Below are positions 42,601 through 52,168 of a DNA stretch of 64,000 nt, piece by piece. The number at the start of each line of letters is the position of its first letter. The stretch's first letter is position 1. Source of the DNA: Chitinophaga alhagiae (lineage in GTDB: Bacteria > Bacteroidota > Bacteroidia > Chitinophagales > Chitinophagaceae); assembly GCF_003568665.1 (NCBI RefSeq), contig NZ_QXMH01000002.1, positions 496,001 to 560,000 of the forward strand, read 5' to 3'. The position numbers and the translations under genes are program-made. The notes under the pieces were generated by a model that was not told the DNA's origin, made no database searches, and was given only the letters and a program-made list of their open reading frames with translations.

Positions 42601-43509
42601 GGCGCCTTTTACCTGGCGGAACAGCTGCAGCTGGACATTCTGCCCGCCGTGATACACGGTACGGCCTACACCATGTCCAAAAACGATTTTCTGCTGAAAG
42701 ACGGTATTGTTACCATGAAGTACCTGCCCCGCATCAAGCCGGAAGACAAGCGCTGGGGCGATAACTACAGCACCCGCACCCGCCTCATCAGCCGGTACTT
42801 CAGGCAGGAATATGAACAGTTGCGCAACGAGATCGAGACCCCGGCCTATTACCGGGAGCAACTGATTTACCAGTACCTTTACAAAGGGCCCGTGCTGGAG
42901 TGGTACATGCGTATAAAAACAAAACTGGAGAACAACTACGCCCTCTTCCACGAGCTGCTGCCCAAAAGCGGCAGGATCATGGACATTGGCTGCGGGTATG
43001 GTTTCATGAGCTATATGCTGCACTTTCTCTGCCCGGAGAGGCAGATACTGGGCGTGGATTACGACGAAGAGAAAATTGCCGTGGCGCAGCACTGCTACCT
43101 GCGCGGAGAACAGCTCCGCTTTGAAGCGGCGGATATTACACAATACCCGCTGGAGCACCAGGATGCGTTTGTGATGCTGGACGTGCTGCATTACCTGCAG
43201 CCGGACGCGCAGGAAAAGCTGTTGCAGCAATGCATCAGCAGGCTCAACCCCGGCGGGGTGATCATTGTGAGGGATGGGGATGCGGACCTGGCGGAACGCC
43301 ACAAGGGCACCCGCCTTACCGAGCTGTTCAGTACCCGCCTGCTGGGTTTCAACAAAACGGGCAACCGGCCGCTGTCTTTCTTCTCCGCCACCGCCCTGCG
43401 CAATATTGTAGAGCGCAACGGGGCCATCATGGAACGGATAGACAATACCCGGTACACGTCTAACGTGATCTTTATCATTAAACATTCATTCACCGAGCAA
43501 TATGCATAA
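39643..43509 (+). CDS. Trifunctional MMPL exporter / lysophospholipid acyltransferase / SAM methyltransferase
   Basis: 1288 residues in three domains. Residues 1-830: MMPL/RND transporter with two blocks of six helices (GITVLLLIVLIALFF, ALGAGCVVLGIAVNYSLHVFNHYRH; then MTSLLVFFALLLSYG, GLGDDYSIFTMDGLQQEY) and periplasmic loops. Residues about 850-1080: PlsC-type acyltransferase with NHQSFLD (His904, Asp909) and YPEGTRS from residue 970. Residues about 1090-1288: Rossmann methyltransferase with IMDIGCGYGFMSY (DIGCGYG from 1114). This fused form is known in Bacteroidota aryl-polyene clusters. It would attach and flip or export the pigment lipid, coupling membrane loading to a methylation. It overlaps the next gene by 8 bp. 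Confidence 0.92.
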   Translation: MGVLFISIYNFFNARKWLLWLFTLGCFVLCGWLASRIRLEEDITRILPRDKKIDHLQQFMQNSKFADKLVVMLAQQDTTAPAEPDSLAALAQAFTEGLQQARLQPYIKTVQGQADDALVMELMQAVQNHLPVFLDEKDYAAIDSLITPQALRQKMADNYNTLLSPAGLVLKRMIQADPVGISWLGVKKLEQLQAGGQFELYNGYVISKDHRNILLFITPQYPPNETGKNKQFLAGLDALMDSLHTQHPRRQLSYFGATAVSVGNAEQLRQDTYFTQGITVLLLIVLIALFFRKKRAPLLVMLPVVFGALFSLAMMYLLKGQVSVIALGAGCVVLGIAVNYSLHVFNHYRHLPNIRQVIKDLAMPMTVGGLTTVGGFLCLQFVKSPMLQDIGLFAAFSLVGASLFSLIILPHLMAAGKPAPVQARHNVIDRISRWRPERSKYLVYGILALTVLFFFTARHVTFESDMMRMNFMPERLQKAEAQLNRLNAFAAQSVYMISEGGTLGEALQRREAAASAIHALEQKGIVKQVSGTGGLVLSEQAQAEKIARWKAYWTPEKQARVLQMLRAEGAQYRFRPDAFDNFATLLSKEYAPIPPERSELLQVSGVSDYVTLKPGAASVISLLKVDPAQKAAVYDALEQQPGTVVFDKQYTANRLAEIIRDEFNTIAWMTSLLVFFALLLSYGRIELALITFIPMLISWVWILGIMGLFGIPFNIVNIILSTFIFGLGDDYSIFTMDGLQQEYKNGSKHLPSFRSSIIFSAITTILGLGVLIFARHPSLRSIALIAVIGIMSVVLTSQVLIPLFFNWLITRRVKNGRPPWKLWSWGKSMFAFTYYATGAVLLTILGVLLTRINPFNIEKGKKIYHRILSSFTWSLLHIMGNIRKRTINTTGEDFKKPAVVISNHQSFLDILMSTAMHPNVVLLTNQWVYNSPLFGYVVKMADYYPVAEGVEGSIDKLRNRVENGYSIVIYPEGTRSTDASIKRFHKGAFYLAEQLQLDILPAVIHGTAYTMSKNDFLLKDGIVTMKYLPRIKPEDKRWGDNYSTRTRLISRYFRQEYEQLRNEIETPAYYREQLIYQYLYKGPVLEWYMRIKTKLENNYALFHELLPKSGRIMDIGCGYGFMSYMLHFLCPERQILGVDYDEEKIAVAQHCYLRGEQLRFEAADITQYPLEHQDAFVMLDVLHYLQPDAQEKLLQQCISRLNPGGVIIVRDGDADLAERHKGTRLTELFSTRLLGFNKTGNRPLSFFSATALRNIVERNGAIMERIDNTRYTSNVIFIIKHSFTEQYA

Positions 43510-45010
43510 TTACGATGTGGTCATCATTGGCAGCGGCCTGGGCGGTTTAGCCTGTGGAGCCATTCTGAGCAAGAACGGCTACAAAGTATGCGTGCTGGAA
43601 AAAAATAAACAGATCGGCGGCTGCCTGCAGACCTTCAGCCGTAACAAGACCGTGTTTGACTCCGGCGTACACTACGTAGGCGGGCTGGCGCCGGGCCAGA
43701 ACCTTTACCAGGTATTCAAATACCTGGGCATTATGGACAAGCTGGACCTCAAGCGGCTGGACATGGACTGTTTTGACCGCATCGCTTTCCACAACGACCC
43801 GAAAGAATATAAAATGGCCCAGGGGTACGAACACTTCATCCAGGGCCTGTTGCAGGACTTTCCCGGAGAAGGGAAGGCGCTGCGCGAATACTGCCATATG
43901 CTCCGCCATATCTGCGACAAATTTCCGCTGTACAACCTGCGGATGGGCGGCTTTGAAGAAAAGGAATCTGTGCTGGGCATTGACGCCGCTGAATTTATCA
44001 ACAGCCTCAGCAGCAACCGCCGCCTCACCGAAGTGCTGGCCGCCAACAATGCCCTCTACGCCGGCGTGGAAGGCAAAACACCCATGTACGTACATGCGCT
44101 GGTGCTCAACAGTTACATAGAAAGCTCCTGGAAGTGCGTAAACGGCGGCTCCCAGATAGGGAAGTGGCTGGCGCGGGGCATCCTGGAGAACGGCGGTACC
44201 ATCCTGAAACACCAGCAGGTAAAAAGGATAGTGGCAGATGGGCCGGCGGTACAATATGTAGAGACCACGGCCGGTAAACGTTTTACCGCAAAACACTTTA
44301 TTTCCAACGTACATCCCGCCGTTACGCTGGATATGCTGGAGAGCGACGCCATCCGGCAGGCCTACCGCACCCGCATCAAATCCCTCCAGAACTCCAACTC
44401 CGCATTGATGGTGAACGCCGTGCTGAAACCCGGCATGTTCCCGCATATGAACTACAATTATTATTACCATAGCGCAGACAGCGTATGGGGCAGTCATGAC
44501 TACACGCCTGATACCTGGCCCGGCAGCTATGCCATGTTCATATCCCCGGAGCCGAAAGACCACCGTTTTGCCAACGCCCTCTCCATCATGTCTTACATGC
44601 ACATCAGCGAAGTAGAGCAGTGGAAAGACACGTTCAATACGGTATCTAATGAAACCAGCCGGGGCGCGGACTATGAAGCGTTCAAGCGGGAGAAGGCGGA
44701 AAGGCTGCTGGACATGGTGGAGCAGCGCTTCCCCGTGCTGCGGCAGTGCATACACAGCTATTATGTGGCCACGCCGCTGTCTTTCCGGGATTACATCGGT
44801 ACGGCAGACGGCTCCATGTACGGCATTATGAAAGACAGCACAGACCCGCTGCGTACTTTTATATCCCCCCGCACCAAACTGTCCAATTTGTATCTTACAG
44901 GCCAGAACCTGAACATGCACGGCATATTGGGCGTTACAATGAGCGCATTGGTGACCAGTGCGGAGTTACTGGATTTTGAGAAATTGTTGCACGAGATCAA
45001 GACGGCATAA
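43502..45010 (+). CDS. FAD-dependent oxidoreductase (phytoene-desaturase / retinol-saturase type)
   Basis: 502 residues. N-terminal dinucleotide fold VVIIGSGLGGLACGAILSKNGYKVCVLEKNKQIGGCLQTF (7-46), and a C-terminal LYLTGQNLNMHGILGVTMSALVTSAELL, the FAD closing motif of CrtI-like flavoproteins. Relatives desaturate, isomerise or saturate polyenes. In this cluster it may tune the double bonds of the aryl polyene; the reaction is not shown by sequence. Starts 8 bp inside the MMPL gene. No signal peptide. Confidence 0.88.
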   Translation: MHNYDVVIIGSGLGGLACGAILSKNGYKVCVLEKNKQIGGCLQTFSRNKTVFDSGVHYVGGLAPGQNLYQVFKYLGIMDKLDLKRLDMDCFDRIAFHNDPKEYKMAQGYEHFIQGLLQDFPGEGKALREYCHMLRHICDKFPLYNLRMGGFEEKESVLGIDAAEFINSLSSNRRLTEVLAANNALYAGVEGKTPMYVHALVLNSYIESSWKCVNGGSQIGKWLARGILENGGTILKHQQVKRIVADGPAVQYVETTAGKRFTAKHFISNVHPAVTLDMLESDAIRQAYRTRIKSLQNSNSALMVNAVLKPGMFPHMNYNYYYHSADSVWGSHDYTPDTWPGSYAMFISPEPKDHRFANALSIMSYMHISEVEQWKDTFNTVSNETSRGADYEAFKREKAERLLDMVEQRFPVLRQCIHSYYVATPLSFRDYIGTADGSMYGIMKDSTDPLRTFISPRTKLSNLYLTGQNLNMHGILGVTMSALVTSAELLDFEKLLHEIKTA

Positions 45011-45011
45011 C

Positions 45012-46688
45012 ATGGCGAACGGGAAAAAAATAGCGAAAAGGATATTCAAAGGCTTTTTATACTTCATGGGCTTTCTGGCGCTGCTGCTGGCAGGTCTTTT
45101 CATATACCTCTACATCGTGGCCCGCATGCCGCCGCCGGAAGTGGCGGATAAAGGCGCCCTGGCCTGGCAGCGCCGTGCGCTGGACAGTACGGCCTTTACC
45201 CTCGGCAACAACTGGTTCCGCAAAAGCCGCAGCGGCCTGTACGAAATGTATGTGGAAGGCAAGCCTTTTGAGCGGGGAGTAGTGTACGGCAAGCTGGCGG
45301 CGGAACTGGTGCAGCGGCAGGAAGATCATTTTACCGAACAGATCGGTAAAATGGTGCCTTCAAAAAGTTACCAGCATTTCCTGAAATACCTCATTGGCTG
45401 GTTCAACCGGCATATGGACGAGAACGTGCCGGAAGAATATAAAGAAGAGATCTACGGCGTGTCCTTTGCCGCGTCAGACAAATATGGTTACATCGGCTCC
45501 AATTACCAGCGCATCATGAACTACCATGCCGCGCACGACATTGGCCATGCCCTGCAAAACCTGGCGCTGGTGGGCTGTACCTCCTTCGGCACCTGGAACG
45601 GGCGGTCTGCGGACAGCAGCCTCATCATAGGCCGCAACTTCGACTTTTACGTGGGAGACAAGTTTGCGGAAGACAAGATAGTGGCCTTTTACCGCCCGGA
45701 GAAAGGGCATCCCTTCATGATGATCACCTGGGGCGGCTTTACCGGCGTGGTGAGCGGTATGAACACGGAAGGCCTCACCGTTACCATCAACGCCGCCAGG
45801 TCAGACATCCCTTCCGGCTCCGCCACGCCCGTATCCCTTGTAGCGCGGGAAATACTGCAGTACGCAAAAAATATTGAAGAGGCGTACGCCATAGCGCAGC
45901 GGCGCAAAATGTTCGTGTCGGAATCTTTCCTGGTAGGCTCCGCTAAAGACAACCGCGCGGCCATCATAGAGAAAACGCCGGAGCAACTGGCCCTGTACGA
46001 TCCCAAAGGAGACGAAATATCCTGCGCCAACCACTTCCAGAGCAACAGCCTGGGCGCCTCCGCTTCCAACCAGGCGCAGTTGGCGGAAAGCGCATCGCCC
46101 TACCGTTACAAGCGCCTGCAGCAACTGCTGGAGCGCAACGGGAAAAACACGGTGGCCAAAACAGTGGCCATTCTACGGGACCAGAAGGGGTTGAACGATG
46201 CAGACATCGGCATGGGCAATGAAAAAGCCCTCAACCAGCTGATCGCCCACCACTCCGTGGTATTTGCGCCGCAGGAGCTGAAGGTATGGGTATCTACCGC
46301 CCCCTGGCAACTGGGCGAGTTTGTAGCGTATGACCTGCATAAGATATTTGCCATGAAGGGCCTGCCCGCTGATAGGGAGGTGTGTGACAGTGCTGCCATC
46401 ATTCCCGCGGACACATTTTTGCAAACGGACAATTACCGGAAATTCGTAGATTTCAGGCGCTGGAAGGCCGCTTTTATGGACAAGCAGCCGGTGAACGTGG
46501 AGCAGATGGTGGCAGACAACCCGCAGTACTACCACGCTTATGTAATGGCGGGAGACTACCTGTACCGGCAAAAGCAATACGCACGGGCTAAAACATATTA
46601 CCAGCAGGCGCTTGCAAAAGAAATTGCCACCAAAGCGGAAAAAGACCATGTGCTGGAACGCATGGCGGCATGTGATAAAAAACAATGA
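45012..46688 (+). CDS. Membrane-anchored C45-family Ntn-hydrolase / acyltransferase-like protein
   Basis: 558 residues from the ATG at 45012 (one base after the previous stop); the longer frame lies in the FAD gene. A hydrophobic anchor at about 13-37 (KGFLYFMGFLALLLAGLFIYLYIVA) is followed by a C45 (penicillin acyl-coenzyme A:6-APA acyltransferase-like) domain: FERGVVYG, then the candidate autocleavage site LVGCTSFGTWNG with nucleophile Cys189, GRNFDFYVGDK and ITWGGFTGVVSGMNTEGLTVTINAA. The last 80 residues contain a TPR-like repeat (HAYVMAGDYLYRQKQYARAKTYYQQAL). Enzymes of this clan hydrolyse or transfer acyl groups on amides or esters. It could join or cut the aryl polyene and its alcohol or lipid partner. 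The end overlaps acpS (ATGA). Confidence 0.88.
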   Translation: MANGKKIAKRIFKGFLYFMGFLALLLAGLFIYLYIVARMPPPEVADKGALAWQRRALDSTAFTLGNNWFRKSRSGLYEMYVEGKPFERGVVYGKLAAELVQRQEDHFTEQIGKMVPSKSYQHFLKYLIGWFNRHMDENVPEEYKEEIYGVSFAASDKYGYIGSNYQRIMNYHAAHDIGHALQNLALVGCTSFGTWNGRSADSSLIIGRNFDFYVGDKFAEDKIVAFYRPEKGHPFMMITWGGFTGVVSGMNTEGLTVTINAARSDIPSGSATPVSLVAREILQYAKNIEEAYAIAQRRKMFVSESFLVGSAKDNRAAIIEKTPEQLALYDPKGDEISCANHFQSNSLGASASNQAQLAESASPYRYKRLQQLLERNGKNTVAKTVAILRDQKGLNDADIGMGNEKALNQLIAHHSVVFAPQELKVWVSTAPWQLGEFVAYDLHKIFAMKGLPADREVCDSAAIIPADTFLQTDNYRKFVDFRRWKAAFMDKQPVNVEQMVADNPQYYHAYVMAGDYLYRQKQYARAKTYYQQALAKEIATKAEKDHVLERMAACDKKQ

Positions 46689-47047
46689 CAGGCATAGGCA
46701 CCGATATTGTGGAAGTAGACCGGATAGCCTCCAAAATACAGAAGGGGCAAGGCTTCCGGGAGCTGGTGTTTTCACCGGCGGAGATAGCCTATTGTGAAAA
46801 ACAGGCAGATGCCTACCAGAGCTACGCCGCCCGCTTTGCCGCCAAAGAGGCTTTTTTGAAAGCGCTGGGCACGGGCTGGGGCGGAAGCGGCATGCAGTTT
46901 AATGAAATAGAGATCAGGAACAACGAGGCCGGCAAGCCGGAAATTCACCTCAGCGGGAACGCGGCCGGCCGGCTGGAAGGGCGGCAGGTGCTGGTATCCC
47001 TTTCTCATGTGAAAACCATGGCCATGGCCACCGTTGTGATCCTGTAA
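46685..47047 (+). CDS. acpS: Holo-ACP synthase (4'-phosphopantetheinyl transferase)
   Basis: 120 residues. AcpS-type enzyme that transfers the phosphopantetheine of CoA to the ACP serine. Start MTGIGTDIVEVDRIA with the metal-binding Asp in GTDI, the second motif RFAAKEAFLKALGTG (Glu and Lys), and VSLSHVKTMAMATVVI at the end. Overlaps the Ntn-hydrolase gene by four bases (ATGA). It could be dedicated to the two ACPs of the cluster or also serve fatty acid synthesis. Confidence 0.94.
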   Translation: MTGIGTDIVEVDRIASKIQKGQGFRELVFSPAEIAYCEKQADAYQSYAARFAAKEAFLKALGTGWGGSGMQFNEIEIRNNEAGKPEIHLSGNAAGRLEGRQVLVSLSHVKTMAMATVVIL

Positions 47048-47057
47048 GCCATACAAT

Positions 47058-48353
47058 ATGTACATACCAGATATAGAACTCCAGTCTGCCGCGGCCATCA
47101 GCCAGTTCCAGGCAAAAGAGCTGCAGCACCTGCTGGGCTACCTCCGGCAGTTTTCTCCCTTTTACAAGGAATGGTTTGCCCGCCACGGGGTGGATACAGA
47201 CCAGGTACGCAGCATTGAAGACCTGCAAAGCATTCCTACCGTAGGTAAAGAAGAGCTGCAGGAGCGGAACTGGGATTTTCTCTGTGTAGACAAAAGCAAA
47301 ATAGCGGAATATACCACCACCTCCGGTACCCTGGGCCGGCCCGTGATCATCCCCCTCACGGAAAAAGACCTGCACCGCCTCACGTACAACGAGTTCATTT
47401 CCTTCAGCTGCGCCGGCGGTACAGACAAAGACATTTACCAGCTGATGCTCACGCTTGACCGGCAGTTCATGGCCGGCATGGCCTATTACGCCGGCATCCG
47501 CAGGCTGGGCGCGGGCGTGCTGCGCGTGGGGCCGGGCGTGCCCTCGCTGCAATGGGAAAACATCCGGCGCATTCAGCCTACCACCATTGTGGCCGTGCCC
47601 TCCTTCATTCTCAAGCTCATTGCCTTTGCGGAAGAGCATGGCATAGACATCAATGCATCGTCTGTCAAAAAAGCCGTATGCATTGGCGAGAACATCAGGA
47701 ACATAGATTTTTCCTACAATGTGCTGGGCAAAAAAATTACAGACAAGTGGAACATCCAGCTTTTTTCCACCTATGCCTCCACGGAAATGCAGACCGCGTT
47801 CACGGAGTGCAAGGCGGGCAAGGGCGGCCATCACCACCCGGAGCTGCTCATTGTAGAGCTGCTGAACGAGCAGGGCCACCCCGTGCCCCCGGGAGCGGCA
47901 GGGGAGGTGACCATCACCACCCTGGGCGTGGAAGCCATGCCCCTGCTGCGTTACAGAACAGGAGATATCTGCCAGTATATTGAAGCGCCCTGCAGCTGCG
48001 GCCGGCAGACCATCCGCCTTTCTCCCGTAATTGGGCGGCGCCGGCAGATGATCAAATACAAGGGCACCACGCTGTACCCGCCCGCGCTGTACGACCTGCT
48101 GAGTGAAATGGAAGAAGTGAAAGAGTTTATTGTGGAAGTATTTTCCAACGAAATAGGCACGGACGAAATATTACTGCACCTTAGCCCGGCGGAAGAATCA
48201 GAAGAAACAGACCGCAAAATAAAATCTTACCTGCAGGCCAAACTCCGCGTGATCCCCCAGGTGAAATACTGCAGCATGCAGGAAATACTGAAAATGCAAT
48301 TCCCAGAAGGGAGCCGCAAGCCGGTGAAGTTTGTGGATAACAGGGGAAGTTAA
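47058..48353 (+). CDS. PaaK-like AMP-dependent acyl/aryl-CoA ligase
   Basis: 431 residues. Adenylate-forming ligase of the phenylacetate-CoA ligase (PaaK) type: the phosphate loop TTSGTLGRP (87-95), YASTEMQTAF (ATP-binding), PLLRYRTGDI and the CGRQTIRLSPVIGRRRQMIKYKGTTLYPPALYDLL segment leading to the small C-terminal domain. The substrate is most likely the 4-coumarate made by the lyase at the start of the cluster, loaded to CoA or ACP. Last gene of the cluster, 10 bp after acpS. No clear terminator follows. Confidence 0.92.
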   Translation: MYIPDIELQSAAAISQFQAKELQHLLGYLRQFSPFYKEWFARHGVDTDQVRSIEDLQSIPTVGKEELQERNWDFLCVDKSKIAEYTTTSGTLGRPVIIPLTEKDLHRLTYNEFISFSCAGGTDKDIYQLMLTLDRQFMAGMAYYAGIRRLGAGVLRVGPGVPSLQWENIRRIQPTTIVAVPSFILKLIAFAEEHGIDINASSVKKAVCIGENIRNIDFSYNVLGKKITDKWNIQLFSTYASTEMQTAFTECKAGKGGHHHPELLIVELLNEQGHPVPPGAAGEVTITTLGVEAMPLLRYRTGDICQYIEAPCSCGRQTIRLSPVIGRRRQMIKYKGTTLYPPALYDLLSEMEEVKEFIVEVFSNEIGTDEILLHLSPAEESEETDRKIKSYLQAKLRVIPQVKYCSMQEILKMQFPEGSRKPVKFVDNRGS

Positions 48354-48437
48354 AAACGGCCTCCCGCTAACCGATGATGCCTGTGGGTACGGGAAGCAGC
48401 GCTGAATACGCTACCAGCTGCTGGCATTTATAGGGAA

Positions 48438-48926
48438 TCAGAAGCTGAACCCCGCCGTCGCATTCGGGTTGTCTATTTTGGTGCTTTGCCGCTTGTTGTT
48501 CACAATGGCATGTATCATATGGCTCTGCGTGGCATGCTCTTTATACAGCATATCATTCCGCAGGTCCAGCTTTTTAACGTCAGGCACGCCGGCAATTTCC
48601 AGGAAGCACCAGGTGGCGTCTTCCTCAATGCGGTACCCGAGGTAACGCAGGGAAAGGGGCTTGCCGTCTGCCTTGATCTGCAAATGCCGGCCAATGTATT
48701 GGGCAATCATGGTATCTACGGCGGGCCTGTTTTGGGGCCGTACAATATCAAAACTTGTGCTGTAGTGTTTTTTTAGTGCGTTCTCCAGGTCGTCAGAAAA
48801 GATGCGGCAACTGATTTCCAGGGTCTTGCGCGGGGCGTTGTGCCGTATTTCCGTTACGCTCAGGTAAAAGGGGTGTACTGCGCTTATCCATAGCGGCAAA
48901 AACCATTTGCATAATAATAAACCCAT
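48438..48926 (-). CDS. DUF6702 family exported protein
   Basis: 162 residues. Short hydrophobic start (MGLLLCKWFLPLWISAVHPFYL) that acts as a signal or anchor. Then the DUF6702 pattern: HPFYLSVTEIRHNAPRKTLEISCRIFSDDLENALKKHYSTSFDIVRP, and LSLRYLGYRIEEDATWCFLEI. Function unknown. It is divergent from, and 66 bp away from, a HupE/UreJ-like gene; the same pairing is common in Bacteroidota, together with M1 peptidases. Confidence 0.88.
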   Translation of the reverse strand: MGLLLCKWFLPLWISAVHPFYLSVTEIRHNAPRKTLEISCRIFSDDLENALKKHYSTSFDIVRPQNRPAVDTMIAQYIGRHLQIKADGKPLSLRYLGYRIEEDATWCFLEIAGVPDVKKLDLRNDMLYKEHATQSHMIHAIVNNKRQSTKIDNPNATAGFSF

Positions 48927-48992
48927 TTACCCTAAAAATTTTTATTATTAACTTTCCTTGATTATCATTACGAAGTTACAAAAATCTAGACC

Positions 48993-49580
48993 ATGCAGGA
49001 GTTCAGCTTGTATTTCCAGGAAGGCTGGCAACATATTCTTGACCTGAACGGGTACGATCATATACTTTTTGTGATGGCCCTTTGCGCCATCTACCTGGTG
49101 AACGACTGGAAAAAAGTGCTCATACTGGTTACTGCTTTCACCGTGGGGCATTCCATCACCCTGGCGCTGAGCGTGCTCAACGTGATACGGGTGCCTTCGG
49201 CGCTCATCGAGTTCCTGATACCGGTTACCATTGTGATCACCGCGTTCAGCAACATATTGCGGAAACCGCAGTCTGCGGGCAGCATGCAGCTGAACTATTT
49301 TTTCGCCCTCTTTTTCGGCCTGATTCACGGCATGGGCTTTTCCAACTACCTGAAGAGCATGCTGGGCTCGCAGACCAATATCGTACAGCCCTTGCTGGCC
49401 TTTAACCTGGGGCTGGAGTTCGGGCAGATCATCATTGTGATCATTGTGCTGCTGCTGGCCCAGTTGCTGGTGAACTTCACTACGGTGAAGCGGCGAGACT
49501 GGACGATGTTTGTCTCTGCCGCCATCTTCGGCATTGCCCTCATGATGAGTATTGAAAGAATGAAAATCTTAATGGATTGA
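48993..49580 (+). CDS. HupE/UreJ-family membrane protein
   Basis: 195 residues with six hydrophobic helices. The family motif in the first helix-loop part is kept: GYDHILFVMALCAIYL, with His, and FTVGHSITLALSVL, with a second His; a third His is in GLIHGMGFSNYL. HupE and UreJ relatives move nickel or cobalt, or are accessory membrane proteins. The gene reads into the M1 peptidase gene with a gap of 2 bp, so the two are co-transcribed. Confidence 0.9.
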   Translation: MQEFSLYFQEGWQHILDLNGYDHILFVMALCAIYLVNDWKKVLILVTAFTVGHSITLALSVLNVIRVPSALIEFLIPVTIVITAFSNILRKPQSAGSMQLNYFFALFFGLIHGMGFSNYLKSMLGSQTNIVQPLLAFNLGLEFGQIIIVIIVLLLAQLLVNFTTVKRRDWTMFVSAAIFGIALMMSIERMKILMD

Positions 49581-49582
49581 GT

Positions 49583-51901
<2,319 letters not shown>

Positions 51902-51929
51902 TAATGCTACGCATCATGATAAAAAAATT

Positions 51930-51964
51930 AAAACCGGCGCAGGGCGTACTGCGCCGGTTTTTTA
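51930..51964. terminator. Bidirectional terminator
   Basis: AAACCGGCGCA (51931-51941) is perfectly complementary to TGCGCCGGTTT (51950-51960) with T-runs on both sides (plus strand T 51958-51963, minus strand after 51930). Serves the M1 peptidase and the minus-strand RHH gene. Confidence 0.85.
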
Positions 51965-51987
51965 TGCCGGTGGTTTGAGAATGGGCT

Positions 51988-52164
51988 TCAAGGTTTTTTG
52001 TCCTTCCCTTTTTTATCCCTTCCCGCGTCTCTCAGCGCTTTGGCAATGACCCATTCCATTTGCCCGTTCACGCTGCGGAACTCGTCTGCCGCCCAGCGCT
52101 CCAGCGCTTCGTAGGTGGCCTGGTCTATTCTCAGTACAAAACTTTTTTTCTCCTTGCCGCTCAT
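51988..52164 (-). CDS. Arc-type ribbon-helix-helix DNA-binding protein
   Basis: 58 residues, MSGKEKKSFVLRIDQATYEA and so on, ending KKP. The strand KKSFVLRID, helix A (ATYEALERWAADEF), RSVNGQ turn and helix B (MEWVIAKALRD) follow the Arc/MetJ-type fold with the RSxN turn. The start lies 4 bp after the stop of the SPFH gene on the same strand, so they form one operon; a lysine-rich tail (DKKGKDKKP) follows. It is a good candidate for a repressor of that operon through the TGATATCA pair at 53037-53055. The gene is easily missed because of its size. Confidence 0.82.
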   Translation of the reverse strand: MSGKEKKSFVLRIDQATYEALERWAADEFRSVNGQMEWVIAKALRDAGRDKKGKDKKP

Positions 52165-52168
52165 GCTG

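Larger units (their letters stand above)
22803..48353 (+). other. Aryl-polyene / flexirubin-type pigment biosynthetic gene cluster
   Basis: About 26 genes all on the plus strand, many sharing ATGA or single-base overlaps. The content is that of Bacteroidota aryl-polyene clusters: ammonia-lyase, aryl-CoA/AMP ligase, two ACPs, five ketosynthase-family proteins, reductase, two dehydratases, thioesterase, acyltransferases, halogenase-like flavoenzyme, methyltransferase, LolA-like carrier, MMPL exporter, lipoprotein and AcpS. The boundaries are the terminator at 22711-22743 and the minus-strand DUF6702 gene at 48438. Internal gaps of 87, 115 and 157 bp (25149, 26457, 34797) may hold extra promoters. 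The genes darA and darB for the dialkylresorcinol half of flexirubin are not present. Confidence 0.88.

Noticed and set aside
41401..43485. 694-residue minus-strand frame opposite the MMPL gene
   Set aside because: Longest shadow frame of the window, but unbalanced composition without hydrophobic or catalytic motifs, and antisense to a gene with three intact domains.
51988..52164. Toxin-antitoxin module for the RHH protein
   Set aside because: No small toxin-like gene adjoins it; the partner is a 288-residue SPFH membrane protein.
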